Positions 37,598 through 45,179 of a DNA stretch of 64,000 nt are shown in pieces. The stretch is taken from positions 1,736,001 through 1,800,000 of the forward strand of contig NC_014414.1 in NCBI RefSeq assembly GCF_000152825.2. The letters run 5' to 3'. The DNA comes from Parvularcula bermudensis HTCC2503. Lineage in GTDB: Bacteria > Pseudomonadota > Alphaproteobacteria > Caulobacterales > Parvularculaceae. Position numbers and translations under genes: made by a program. The notes under the pieces were generated by a model that worked only from the letters and a program-made list of their open reading frames with translations, was not told the origin of the DNA and did not search any database. How positions within the stretch are numbered: position 1 is the first letter of the stretch; the number at the start of each line of letters is the position of its first letter.

Positions 37598-38987
37598 TAG
37601 CGGGGGCTGATCATCTTCTCGGGACGGACAATATCGTTGTAATCTTCCTCCGTCACAAAGCCGAGATTGACGGCCTCTTCCCGCAAGGTGGTGCCGTTTT
37701 TGTGGGCCTCCTTGGCGATCTTTGTGGCGTTGTCATAGCCGATCGTGGGGGCGAGGGCGGTCACGAGCATCAGCGACCGCTCCATCAGTTCCTTGATCTT
37801 TTCTTCATTGGCGGTGATGCCGACGACGCATTTCTCGGTAAAGCTCACCGCGCTGTCGGCCAGGAGGCGGATCGACTGAAGCGTGTTGAAGGCGATGACC
37901 GGCTTGAAAACGTTCAGCTCGAAATGGCCCTGGCTGCCCGCAAAGCTGACTGCGGCATTGTTTCCCATCACCTGGACGCACACCATGGTCAGGGCTTCGC
38001 ATTGGGTTGGATTGACTTCCCCGGCATAATTGAGGATCCCGGCTCATTTTCCGGCAGGGAGATCTCGCCGAGGCCTGAGCGCGGACCCGATCCCAATAGG
38101 CGAATATCATTGGCAATCTTGAACAGGCTGACGGCGATCTCATTAAGGGCGCCATGGGCCTCGACCATCGCGTCATGAGTGGCGAGCGCCTCGAATTTGT
38201 TGGGGGCCGTGACGAAGGGCAGTTTGGTAAAACTGGCGACTTCTTCGGCGAATTTTTCGGCGAACCCTGGTTTGGCGTTAATCCCCGTTCCCACGGCCGT
38301 CCCGCCCTGGGCAAGGGCATAAAGACGCGAGAGCACGCCTTCGGCTCGCGAGATGCCATTGTCGACCATTGCGACGTAGCCAGAAAATTCCTGGCCGAGG
38401 GTTAGCGGGGTTGCGTCCTGAAGATGGGTCCGGCCGATCTTGATCAGGTCTTTATAGGCTTCAGCCTTGTCGTTCAGGGCATTGCGCAATTGCCCAAGGG
38501 CGGGGACGAGGCGGTGCACAATTTCCTCGGCAGCCGCAATGTGCATGGCCGTGGGAAACGTATCGTTCGAGCTTTGGGAGCGATTGACGTGATCGTTGGG
38601 GTGGACGGGATCCTTGGAGCCGATCTCGCCGCCGAGAATCTCGATGGCCCGGTTCGCGACGACCTCGTTCGTATTCATATTCGATTGGGTGCCCGAGCCG
38701 GTCTGCCATACCGATAGGGGGAAATGGCCGTTCAACTTGCCCTCGGCCACTTCGGTCGCGGCATCGACAATTGCGTCCCCGATTTTAGCGTCGAGATTGT
38801 CGAGGGCCATATTGGCCTTCGCCGCCGATCGCTTCACCACCCCAAGGGCCCGCACCAGGGGGGCCGGCATGGTTTCGGTGCCGATGGCAAAATTGATCAA
38901 CGAGCGTGCCGATTGGGCGCCGTAATATTTGTCGACCGGAACCTCGAGGGGGCCAAAGCTGTCGGTTTCTGTGCGTGTGTCGGACAT
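37597..38987 (-). pseudogene. fumC: Class II fumarate hydratase with single-base frameshift
   Basis: The gene for the iron-independent fumarase of the TCA cycle. The upstream frame starts [19 protein letters not shown] and keeps all core motifs: [55 protein letters not shown], and the signature loop [14 protein letters not shown] near residue 320. Right after that Lys the frame breaks: it reads SIQPNAKP and stops at 37989. With one base restored at about 38016 the sequence reads [20 protein letters not shown] and continues to a normal C-terminus at 37597. The combined length of about 462 residues is standard. As read, the protein loses the last third, including tetramer-core helices, and should be inactive; a sequence error is equally possible. 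Confidence 0.9.
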
Positions 38988-39130
38988 GAGGGGCCTCGAT
39001 GATTGGATATGAGGGCCCCTTTAAGGCGTGTTTGGCGGCCCGTCACGGTCTCTCGCATAATCCCCTTTAGGCAGGCAGGGGCAACTTTGGGCAAGGGCCC
39101 CGCGCGGGGCGGGGATCAGGGCGTCCTCAT

Positions 39131-39301
39131 CTATTTTTTCGGGCGCGTGGCCGAGGGAGGATCTGAGGCCGGAAACGTATCCTCAAGGCCCTCTTCGAGT
39201 TGTTCTTTAGGCGTGAGCGGCCGATCGGCCTCGTTGTCCGACTGGTCGGGGGAGGGGTGGTCTTGGGCGGTGGGGTCTTGCGAGGTGGGGTCGGGGGTCA
39301 T
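39131..39301 (-). CDS. Small acidic protein with DTFPASDPPS motif
   Basis: A 56-residue frame from ATG (complement of 39299-39301) to TAG. It begins MTPDPTSQDPTAQDHPSPDQ and has a C-terminal core PLTPKEQLEEGLEDTFPASD followed by PPSATRPKK. The EGLEDTFPASDPPS stretch occurs in many short proteobacterial proteins of unknown function, which is the main support for a real gene. The N-terminal half is low-complexity, acidic and proline-rich. It lies between fumC and a small membrane-protein gene, both on the same strand. Confidence 0.72.
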   Translation of the reverse strand: MTPDPTSQDPTAQDHPSPDQSDNEADRPLTPKEQLEEGLEDTFPASDPPSATRPKK

Positions 39302-39440
39302 TGATTAGCTCCTAACGCTAGGGCGGTAACGTCAACGGCCCCGGGGCTGTTCCTGGACGCGGATGGGGCGCCGCGCGAACGGGCGGCACCCCAAGGGGGC
39401 TAGGGCGGACCGGCTTGCGCCACCCGCACACTGGTTTCGG

Positions 39441-39752
39441 TCAGCCCGTCACCAGTTTCCAGAAGGTGTCACTGTCAATCAAATCAAGCAGATCGGCGAG
39501 GACCCCGAGGGCAAACAGCGTGATGGCGACCGATTTCGCTATTCGCCGCCTCGGTCGCCGTGACCGTTCGGGCTGATCGATAGTGATGCCTTCCGGATCG
39601 AGGATGATCGTGATCCGGCCCTCCGACTGGGGAAGATCGTCGAGGGCGTCTTTCACGGCTTTTTTGACGGTGACCCAATCTTCCTCGCGGATCTCGTGGG
39701 CGATGGCTCGGTATCGTCCGAAATCATATCGATCAAAGCGGTCCATTTTCAT
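39441..39752 (-). CDS. Hypothetical protein with C-terminal membrane segment
   Basis: A protein of about 103 residues starting MKMDRFDRYDFGRYRAIAHE. The first half is charged and helical (EEDWVTVKKAVKDALDDLPQ), a short beta stretch RITIILDPEGITI follows, then a basic stop-transfer-like RSRRPRRR, one transmembrane helix (AKSVAITLFALGVLADLLDL) and a short tail. A GGAGG lies 14 bases before the chosen ATG; a GTG at 39767 extends it by five residues. I do not recognise the family. Confidence 0.6.
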   Translation of the reverse strand: MKMDRFDRYDFGRYRAIAHEIREEDWVTVKKAVKDALDDLPQSEGRITIILDPEGITIDQPERSRRPRRRIAKSVAITLFALGVLADLLDLIDSDTFWKLVTG

Positions 39753-39953
39753 TCTGCCGGTAGGCACCTCCGGTTCGTATTATTGACGGCTTAGAGAACA
39801 TCTTATTTGATTATTAACCGACGCACCAGACCTCGGGACTTCGATATTCGGGTTTTTCCCCAATATGGAACGGAAATGGTCAAAATTATCTCGTTTTTGG
39901 ACACATCCCTTATGGAGAGTCAGGTGGGGGGGAGGGGGCATCATCGCCTTCGC

Positions 39954-39988
39954 TGGGGAGATGATGGGAAAATGTGGGAAAAGATGGG
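39954..39988 (+). promoter_or_regulatory. TGGG repeat array resembling MraZ boxes
   Basis: TGGG occurs at 39954, 39965, 39975 and 39985. The last three are spaced exactly ten bases (TGGGAAAATG, TGGGAAAAGA, TGGGTA), which is the TGGGN-N5 direct-repeat form of the MraZ operator found upstream of mraZ and the division-cell wall cluster. No mraZ lies downstream here, so the assignment is by pattern only. Confidence 0.45.
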
Positions 39989-39996
39989 TAATCCTG

Positions 39997-40025
39997 TTGA
40001 CGAAAATATTCTCGAAGAATAGCTT
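39997..40025 (+). promoter_or_regulatory. Possible sigma-70 promoter next to the TGGG array
   Basis: TTGACG (39997-40002), 17-base spacer, TAGCTT (40020-40025). The -35 is close to consensus and the spacing is ideal; the -10 is weak. It directly follows the TGGG array, as expected if that array is an operator. Transcription would meet the hairpin at 40036 almost at once. Confidence 0.35.
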
Positions 40026-40035
40026 GTGCCTTACG

Positions 40036-40066
40036 CCAGATGGGGCGCGCCCTATCTGGATTTTAT
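40036..40066 (+). terminator. Strong hairpin with T-rich tail
   Basis: CCAGATGGGG (40036-40045), loop CGCG, CCCTATCTGG (40050-40059), then ATTTTATT. The ten-pair stem (one G-T pair) plus T-rich tail looks like a rho-independent terminator. No annotated gene ends nearby on the plus strand, so it may end a short RNA or act as an attenuator for the gene at 40200. Confidence 0.6.
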
Positions 40067-40199
40067 TCATTCCTAACGGCGGAGCCCCCGGGGGGAGTAT
40101 GCGCGGATATTGTCGTATAGCGGCAGAGAGGCTTGTCTTCTTGACCAAGCCGAACGCTGCGTCGCGCCCCTTGGCAGGTTTCGGGTCGAGGAGGATTTC

Positions 40200-40436
40200 A
40201 TGGCAGTGACAGCACGGACTTCGGACTTTGAAAAGAAGACGTTCAACCTACCCAGCTCGGTGATTAACGATTTCCCAGAGCTCGCCGAGCGTCTCGGGGT
40301 CGCCTCCGACACCGATGTCGTTCGGACGGCGATCCGCCTTCTCTATTTTCTGCATCACAATATCGAGGCCGGGGATAGTCTGCGGATCTGTAAGGCGGAT
40401 GGGCGAGAAATCGACGTCGCCATGTTTCTGCGCTGA
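40200..40436 (+). CDS. Small hypothetical protein, possible ribbon-helix-helix fold
   Basis: A 78-residue protein starting MAVTARTSDFEKKTFNLPSS behind AGGAGG at ideal spacing. KKTFNLPSSVINDFPELAERL followed by SDTDVVRTAIRLLYFLHHNI reads as a short strand and two helices, the order of ribbon-helix-helix DNA-binding proteins, and the SDTDVVRTAIRLL part is typical of their second helix. The tail RICKADGREIDVAMFLR is a beta extension. A role as a small repressor is inference. It lies 36 bases upstream of the rusA-like gene on the same strand. Confidence 0.65.
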   Translation: MAVTARTSDFEKKTFNLPSSVINDFPELAERLGVASDTDVVRTAIRLLYFLHHNIEAGDSLRICKADGREIDVAMFLR

Positions 40437-40472
40437 TCCTTTCCCTCCCTCTTTCATGATGACGGGCCCCCC

Positions 40473-40868
40473 ATGAGCTCAGGTCGAGGGCGTGTGCGCA
40501 TCAAGGTCCAAGGCCAAGATGCCCTCATTCTGATCGATGGGGTAACGACCCAGACCCGTGCTCTGAAGAAGATCGTATCCGCCCATATGCGGCGGCAGGT
40601 GGCCTTTGTCCGGCCAGCCTTCGGCCCCTTCGAGGCGCGGATTTGGACAAGCGTCCTCGCGGAGACTCGGGGCCATCACGATGTCGACAATATCGCAAAG
40701 GCCGTGCTCGATTCCCTTTCGGGTCATATCTGGCGGGATGATCGCTAGGTGGTTCGGTTGATTTCCGAGCGCTTCATCGGACCGCAAAACAGAATTGCCG
40801 TGCGCGTGCGTCCCTTGGCGCAGGGCCCTGAGGCCCTGCCCCTCGACGAGGGATTATTCGACCTCTGA
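40473..40868 (+). pseudogene. RusA-like Holliday junction endonuclease gene interrupted by an amber codon
   Basis: Opens MSSGRGRVRIKVQGQDALIL and reaches the RusA core HHDVDNIAKAVLDSLSGHIW then RDDR, holding the three acidic residues expected for metal binding. The frame is then stopped by TAG at 40746-40748. Beyond it the same frame continues VVRLISERFIGPQNRIAVRV RPLAQ (given in two parts) and ends at TGA 40866. RusA proteins have D-D-x-Q-V at this point, so the TAG stands exactly where a Gln (CAG) is expected. With Gln restored the product is 131 residues, close to the usual 120. The 91-residue truncated form would lack the basic C-terminal strand region. RusA resolves four-way DNA junctions and is often phage-borne, though no phage genes are near. 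Confidence 0.7.
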
Positions 40869-41594
40869 TCCAGACGATGCCTCGTCTTGCGCGTCGTTTG
40901 CCCCCTTTGGCGCCTCTGTTGACGTTTCGAGGTCGTCGGGGAGCATTTCCTCCACCGCGTCAGTGACCTCTTCGGCTTTTTCCGCGGCGGCGGCGGCAGG
41001 GGAAGGCGTTGTCGCGCCTGGGGCGGTGGGGGTGGCCATGGAAGGGGCCGTCGCCGCCGTCAGCGCCGATCGATCGCCGCTATTGTAATAGGCGATGAGG
41101 GCGGTTTGCTTTTGGCTTTCTTTCTCGATCTCGTTTTCGACCTGGGTTCGATAGGTCTCAAGACGCGCAAACGCATCCGCTACCCGCACGGCTGACTGGG
41201 CATCCTTACCCGACATCAGCGCCTGCTCCTTGGCTTCGATGACCCTGCCAAGCAATTGGATCTCATCCCAGCGGGCGACGATGCAATTCTTATAGGCGCG
41301 TACCCAGTCAGGGTGCACCGAGTAGGATCCGTAGGTGTCACCGATCAGGGCGGTCATCTGCAATCGAAGGGTCTGACAGCTGGCCAATTGCGTATCGACC
41401 TCGCCGATGCGCTCGGCCAGGGCGATGGGGCCCAGCTCCTCAGCTTCCGCGTCGTTTATGACGCTGGCCGCCTCAACGGTCTCAGGGGGCCCGAAATACG
41501 TCCCCGCGATCTCTTCGGGGCCGTTATCGATACCGGGCGCGGTGGGTTGGGTGACCAAAAAGACGGCCATCAGGATGGGCATGGAACTCATCAT
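40854..41594 (-). CDS. Hypothetical exported or membrane-anchored protein with coiled coil
   Basis: A 246-residue protein. The N-terminus MMSSMPILMAVFLVTQPTAP is a short hydrophobic segment that could be a signal peptide, although it lacks a basic n-region. The middle (residues 50-160) is helical and charged (AEAEELGPIALAERIGEVDT, then RLETYRTQVENEIEKESQKQ) with two cysteines about 50 residues apart (ASCQTLRL and YKNCIVARW). The C-terminal 80 residues are low-complexity Ala/Pro/Thr then strongly acidic. No family recognised. Its end overlaps the read-through part of the rusA-like gene by 15 bases on the opposite strand. Confidence 0.68.
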   Translation of the reverse strand: MMSSMPILMAVFLVTQPTAPGIDNGPEEIAGTYFGPPETVEAASVINDAEAEELGPIALAERIGEVDTQLASCQTLRLQMTALIGDTYGSYSVHPDWVRAYKNCIVARWDEIQLLGRVIEAKEQALMSGKDAQSAVRVADAFARLETYRTQVENEIEKESQKQTALIAYYNSGDRSALTAATAPSMATPTAPGATTPSPAAAAAEKAEEVTDAVEEMLPDDLETSTEAPKGANDAQDEASSGSEVE

Positions 41595-41645
41595 CGGGAA
41601 ATACCTCTCACAACCCCTCTAGGCTGGCGCGTCCTGCGCCTGCGT

Positions 41646-42008
41646 TCAATAGGCGTTGGCGCCGCTCTTTGGGGAGTGGCTGAGCGCTTTATGCAATTGC
41701 ACCCGAAGGACATATCCCGTCGCGATGAGACCAAAGAGCCCCGCGGCGCGAATCCCCAGAATAATCCCGTCCTCGGGGAGCATTTTGATGCGATAGGCGA
41801 GGTAGGGCGCGATCTGATCCATCGAATAGCCGGACAGGGCCATGGTCAGATACGGCCAGGATCGATCCACCATGAACGCCAGCACCGCCATTTTCAGGGG
41901 CAGGAACCGGCGTGAGCAGAGCAGGGACGCAATCAGCCCAATCCACAGCGCACGGCTGAGGTCTGCGCCTGAAAAGGCGATCGAAAGGGCATGGGGGACG
42001 TCCAACAT
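41646..42008 (-). CDS. Hypothetical integral membrane protein
   Basis: A 120-residue protein with about three hydrophobic helices: LSRALWIGLIASLLCSRRFL, KMAVLAFMVDRSWPYLTMAL, and IILGIRAAGLFGLIATGYVL. The first 15 residues (MLDVPHALSIAFSGA) are weakly hydrophobic, and the tail SHSPKSGANAY is polar. It lies downstream of the next gene on the same strand with a 76-base gap. I do not recognise the family. Confidence 0.65.
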   Translation of the reverse strand: MLDVPHALSIAFSGADLSRALWIGLIASLLCSRRFLPLKMAVLAFMVDRSWPYLTMALSGYSMDQIAPYLAYRIKMLPEDGIILGIRAAGLFGLIATGYVLRVQLHKALSHSPKSGANAY

Positions 42009-42084
42009 CGTACCGCCTGTTTGCCGTAAGAGTTCCTAAAGAGACGTCAATTCTCCACAACGGCCTTTGGCGGCGTGAGAGGGG

Positions 42085-42840
42085 CTATACCCCAGCGAAG
42101 TCGGCGATCAGATTGCGAATACCGGCATCAATATCGCGCCATTCAGACAGATATTCTTTTTTGAATTTATACTTCACCGACACGGTCCGGCTGAGATCGT
42201 AGGTCCGATAGCATTCGGACGGGATCACGCCTGAGGGGTCCTCCAAATAGCAGAACAGGACCGCCATTTGTCCATCGCTCGCCTCGCCCAAGAACAGTTC
42301 CTTGTCCGTATATCCCGATGGCGCCCCGGTGATCTCTCCCGCCGATTTGAAGCGATAGTGCGTCAGTCCGTAGTCGAAGGGCTGCCCTTCCTGATCGGCC
42401 AGATGCGGCTTATACTGAATTTCAAGCCGATCGGCTTCCGAGAAGGGGAGGGGCGCTAAGGCGATTTCAATATCGATCCGGCGACTATCGGTGGCATTCT
42501 CGATAAAATCCCGGCGGCGCGAGGGGGTGAAGCCGTCGAAGCGTGGCCAGGAGGCAAAAAGCGCCAGGACCTCGCGGTCGCCGTTCCGCCGATCCTTGGG
42601 GTAAAGTGTGTAGTTCGCGGGCACCTCGAAATCGATGCCCCCCACCGTTGCGGTGATGGTGTCGTCCGCAATGGTGGGGCGGAGCTTGTTCCCGGCGATT
42701 TCTTCGACGTCCGGCCCGAAATAATAATAGAGGAAGACGGCACTCAGCACGAGTGTTGCGACCAACAGCATGAGGGGATAGCGCCAGGAATTCTCTTCCC
42801 GGACTTCTTCGCCGCCGATTTGATAGCTACCCTGCGCCAT
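42085..42840 (-). CDS. Hypothetical protein with single N-terminal membrane anchor
   Basis: About 251 residues from MAQGSYQIGGEEVREENSWR. One transmembrane helix is at about residues 23-43 (PLMLLVATLVLSAVFLYYYF), then a large domain predicted to be periplasmic, with strands such as ITATVGGIDFEVPANYTLYP and RRIDIEIALAPLPFSEADRL and two cysteines near the end (LFCYLEDPSGVIPSECYRTY). ATG 42861 would add seven residues; GGAGG is only three bases before ATG 42840. No family recognised. The gene is divergent from the second lpd. Confidence 0.68.
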   Translation of the reverse strand: MAQGSYQIGGEEVREENSWRYPLMLLVATLVLSAVFLYYYFGPDVEEIAGNKLRPTIADDTITATVGGIDFEVPANYTLYPKDRRNGDREVLALFASWPRFDGFTPSRRRDFIENATDSRRIDIEIALAPLPFSEADRLEIQYKPHLADQEGQPFDYGLTHYRFKSAGEITGAPSGYTDKELFLGEASDGQMAVLFCYLEDPSGVIPSECYRTYDLSRTVSVKYKFKKEYLSEWRDIDAGIRNLIADFAGV

Positions 42841-43058
42841 GAGCCTCCAAAACGCTGTCATCTCCGCGCCTCGCGCCATCGGCGCTGTAGACGCAGGATA
42901 GAAACTGCCGCCGCTGAAGGAAAGGCATCGCAGCTCGATTTTCGGTCGCCGCGCCAACCGGGCGCGTATCGCTCTCTACAGCATGCCTTCTTGACCAGCG
43001 CCATGACCGCCCTTAGTCGCCTAGGTCGAACTTGTTCCCTATCGTAGGAGAATACGCC

Positions 43059-44471
43059 ATGTCCCAGTCCTTCGACGTCGTAGTCATTGGGGGGGGACCT
43101 GGCGGGTATAATGCCGCCATACGGGCCGCGCAGTTGGGCCTCTCGGTGGCGTGTATCGAAAAGCGCCCCAGCGGGCGGTTCGGCGGCACTTGCCTCAATG
43201 TCGGCTGTATTCCTTCAAAAGCGATGCTCCATGCTTCCGAGGCCTACGCTCATGCGAAATCCCATCTGAAGGAGTTGGGCGTCAAGGTCTCCGGCGTGGA
43301 ACTCGATCTTCCCGCCATGCTCGGCCAAAAGGATGACGCGGTTCAGGGGCTTACGGACGGGATCGCGTATCTCTTCAAAAAGAACAAAGTCACGGGCCTT
43401 AAGGGGCATGGGCGGATCGAAGGCCCTGGCAAGGTCATTTTGACCGACGAGGACGGTAAGGAAGAACCGCTGAGCGCCTCGACGATCGTCATCGCCACCG
43501 GCTCGTCGGTCATGTCACTGCCGAATGTCGAGATCGACGAAGACGTGATCGTCTCCTCTACCGGGGCCCTTGAGTTGAAAAAGGTGCCCGACCACATGGT
43601 CGTGGTGGGGGGCGGCTATATCGGGCTTGAAATGGGCTCGGTGTGGCGCCGCCTTGGGGCCAAGGTGACCGTGGTCGAATATCTCGACCGCATCACGCCG
43701 GGTATGGACGGTGAAGTTTCCAAACAATTCATGCGTATCCTGAAGAAACAGGGAATGGAATTCAAGCTCGGCACGAAGGTGACGGGGATCGAGAAAACAA
43801 AGCAAGGGGCCACCCTGTCCCTGGAACCCGCCGCCGGCGGGGAAAAAGAGACCTTGGAAGCCGATGTCGTCCTGATTGCGATTGGGCGGAAGCCGCATAC
43901 TGAAGGGTTGGGGCTCGACACTGTCGGCATCAAGACCAATGACCGGGGGTTCATTCCGGTGGACGATCATTACCAGACCGGTGTCGATGGCATCTATGCC
44001 ATCGGCGATGTCACCCCCGGTCCGATGCTGGCCCACAAGGCTGAGGACGAAGCCGTCGCGGTGGCCGAAATCATCGCCGGCAAAGGCGGTCACGTGAATT
44101 ACGATGTGATCCCCGGCGTGGTCTATACCGATCCCGAAGTCGCCATGGTCGGCAAGACCGAGGAGCAATTGAAGGATGAGGGGGTCGCCTACAAGGTGGG
44201 GAAATTCCCCTTTACCGCGAATAGTCGGGCCAAGACGAATCACGAAACGGACGGCTTTGTGAAAGTGCTGGCGGATGCCGAAACCGACAAGGTTCTCGGT
44301 GTTCATATGATCGGCACCGGGGTCGGCGAAATGATCGCCGAAGCCTGTCTTGTGATGGAGTTCGGCGGCTCTTCGGAGGATATCGCCCGCACCTGCCATC
44401 CTCATCCGACCCGTACCGAAGCGCTGCGTCAGGCGGCGATGGGGGTCGAGGGCTGGACGATGCAAGCCTAG
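43059..44471 (+). CDS. lpdA: Dihydrolipoyl dehydrogenase, second copy
   Basis: A 470-residue E3 flavoprotein starting MSQSFDVVVIGGGPGGYNAA with TAGGAG nine bases upstream. The redox disulfide is FGGTCLNVGCIPSKAMLHAS near residue 45, the NAD motif VVVGGGYIGLEMGSVWRRLG near 185, YAIGDVTPGPMLAHKAEDEA near 312, and the catalytic TCHPHPTRTEALRQAA near 445. The N-V-G-C-I-P-S-K form is typical of the E3 that serves 2-oxoglutarate dehydrogenase, which is normally encoded with sucAB; here those genes are not adjacent. The partner complex is therefore an inference. Confidence 0.95.
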   Translation: MSQSFDVVVIGGGPGGYNAAIRAAQLGLSVACIEKRPSGRFGGTCLNVGCIPSKAMLHASEAYAHAKSHLKELGVKVSGVELDLPAMLGQKDDAVQGLTDGIAYLFKKNKVTGLKGHGRIEGPGKVILTDEDGKEEPLSASTIVIATGSSVMSLPNVEIDEDVIVSSTGALELKKVPDHMVVVGGGYIGLEMGSVWRRLGAKVTVVEYLDRITPGMDGEVSKQFMRILKKQGMEFKLGTKVTGIEKTKQGATLSLEPAAGGEKETLEADVVLIAIGRKPHTEGLGLDTVGIKTNDRGFIPVDDHYQTGVDGIYAIGDVTPGPMLAHKAEDEAVAVAEIIAGKGGHVNYDVIPGVVYTDPEVAMVGKTEEQLKDEGVAYKVGKFPFTANSRAKTNHETDGFVKVLADAETDKVLGVHMIGTGVGEMIAEACLVMEFGGSSEDIARTCHPHPTRTEALRQAAMGVEGWTMQA

Positions 44472-44563
44472 GCCGGGCACTGCGTTGCGGATCACGGCGA
44501 TGCACCCGGCCAGGGAAGGGAGCCTGCGACCTTGTCACGCGTTACGGGGAGTAAGGAGGCCCC

Positions 44564-45157
44564 ATGGCAACGTCGTCGGACAGTACAGATCCCCTCGAAG
44601 ACATTTTGGACGAGGCCATCGATAAGACCGATGGGGGGTGCGCCTCGGTCCAGGATATTCTTGACAGTTTCGGCAGCCAGTCCCTGGGGCCGGTCATCCT
44701 GCTGGCCGGGATGATCGTGATCATTCCAGTGATCGGCGCCATTCCCGGCGTGCCGTCTATTGTCGGCCTGTCGGTCTTCCTCTTCAGCGTTCAATTTCTC
44801 GTGGGGAAGCGGTCGATTTGGCTCCCCGAGGCTATTCGCACCGCATCGATTGAGCGCCAAAAGCTCAAGACAGCGCAGGAAAAAGCGGCGCCGTTTCTCC
44901 GTTGGGCCGACACGCTTTTTACCGAACGGCTGACCTTTATGTCGTCATCGGTCATGGAGAGGGTGTCGGCGGGGGTCGTCACCGCCCTGGCCGCCGCGAT
45001 GATCCCTATGGAGCTCATTCCCGGGGCCGTTGCCGTGCCTGGCTGGGCAATGATCTTTTTCGGGGTGGGTCTGATGGCACGGGATGGGCTGATGCTGATC
45101 CTCGCCTTTCTGGCAAGCCTCGGCACGGTCTATTTGATCGCAAGCGTCCTCCTCTAA
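44564..45157 (+). CDS. Exopolysaccharide synthesis protein ExoD family
   Basis: A 197-residue membrane protein. The acidic N-terminus (DPLEDILDEAIDKTDGGCAS) with VQDILDSFGSQSLGPVILLA opens the ExoD family; PVIGAIPGVPSIVGLSVFLF and MIPMELIPGAVAVPGWAMIF are the family's two conserved proline-rich membrane stretches. About four to five helices are visible. In Sinorhizobium ExoD affects exopolysaccharide and alkali tolerance, but its biochemical role is unknown. The ATG follows AAGGAGGCCCC. No polysaccharide genes are near. Confidence 0.9.
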   Translation: MATSSDSTDPLEDILDEAIDKTDGGCASVQDILDSFGSQSLGPVILLAGMIVIIPVIGAIPGVPSIVGLSVFLFSVQFLVGKRSIWLPEAIRTASIERQKLKTAQEKAAPFLRWADTLFTERLTFMSSSVMERVSAGVVTALAAAMIPMELIPGAVAVPGWAMIFFGVGLMARDGLMLILAFLASLGTVYLIASVLL

Positions 45158-45179
45158 CCGGCGCCGGGGCGAAGGGGGC

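Larger units (their letters stand above)
39768..40199. other. Gene-poor, less GC-rich segment
   Basis: About 430 bases with no frame that shows the strong third-position GC bias of the neighbours. Several overlapping frames on both strands look like noise. It contains the TGGG array (39954-39988), a possible promoter (39997-40025), a hairpin with T tract (40036-40066), and at 40190 the AGGAGG that serves the next gene. Stretches such as 39880-39895 and 40003-40022 are AT-rich compared with the rest of the window. Confidence 0.6.

Noticed and set aside
39807-40022. A 71-codon plus-strand frame ending just before the 40036 hairpin
   Set aside because: TTG start without ribosome binding site, no GC3 bias, low-complexity Gly/His stretch from the TGGG array region; not convincing as protein, although the hairpin position is suggestive.
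39865-40209. A 114-codon plus-strand frame across the gene-poor segment
   Set aside because: Trp- and Gly-rich noise typical of G-rich repeats; overlaps the well-supported start at 40200.
44471-44511. GGCCGGG...CCCGGCC inverted repeat after the second lpd as a terminator
   Set aside because: The loop is about 27 bases and no T tract follows, so termination is not supported.
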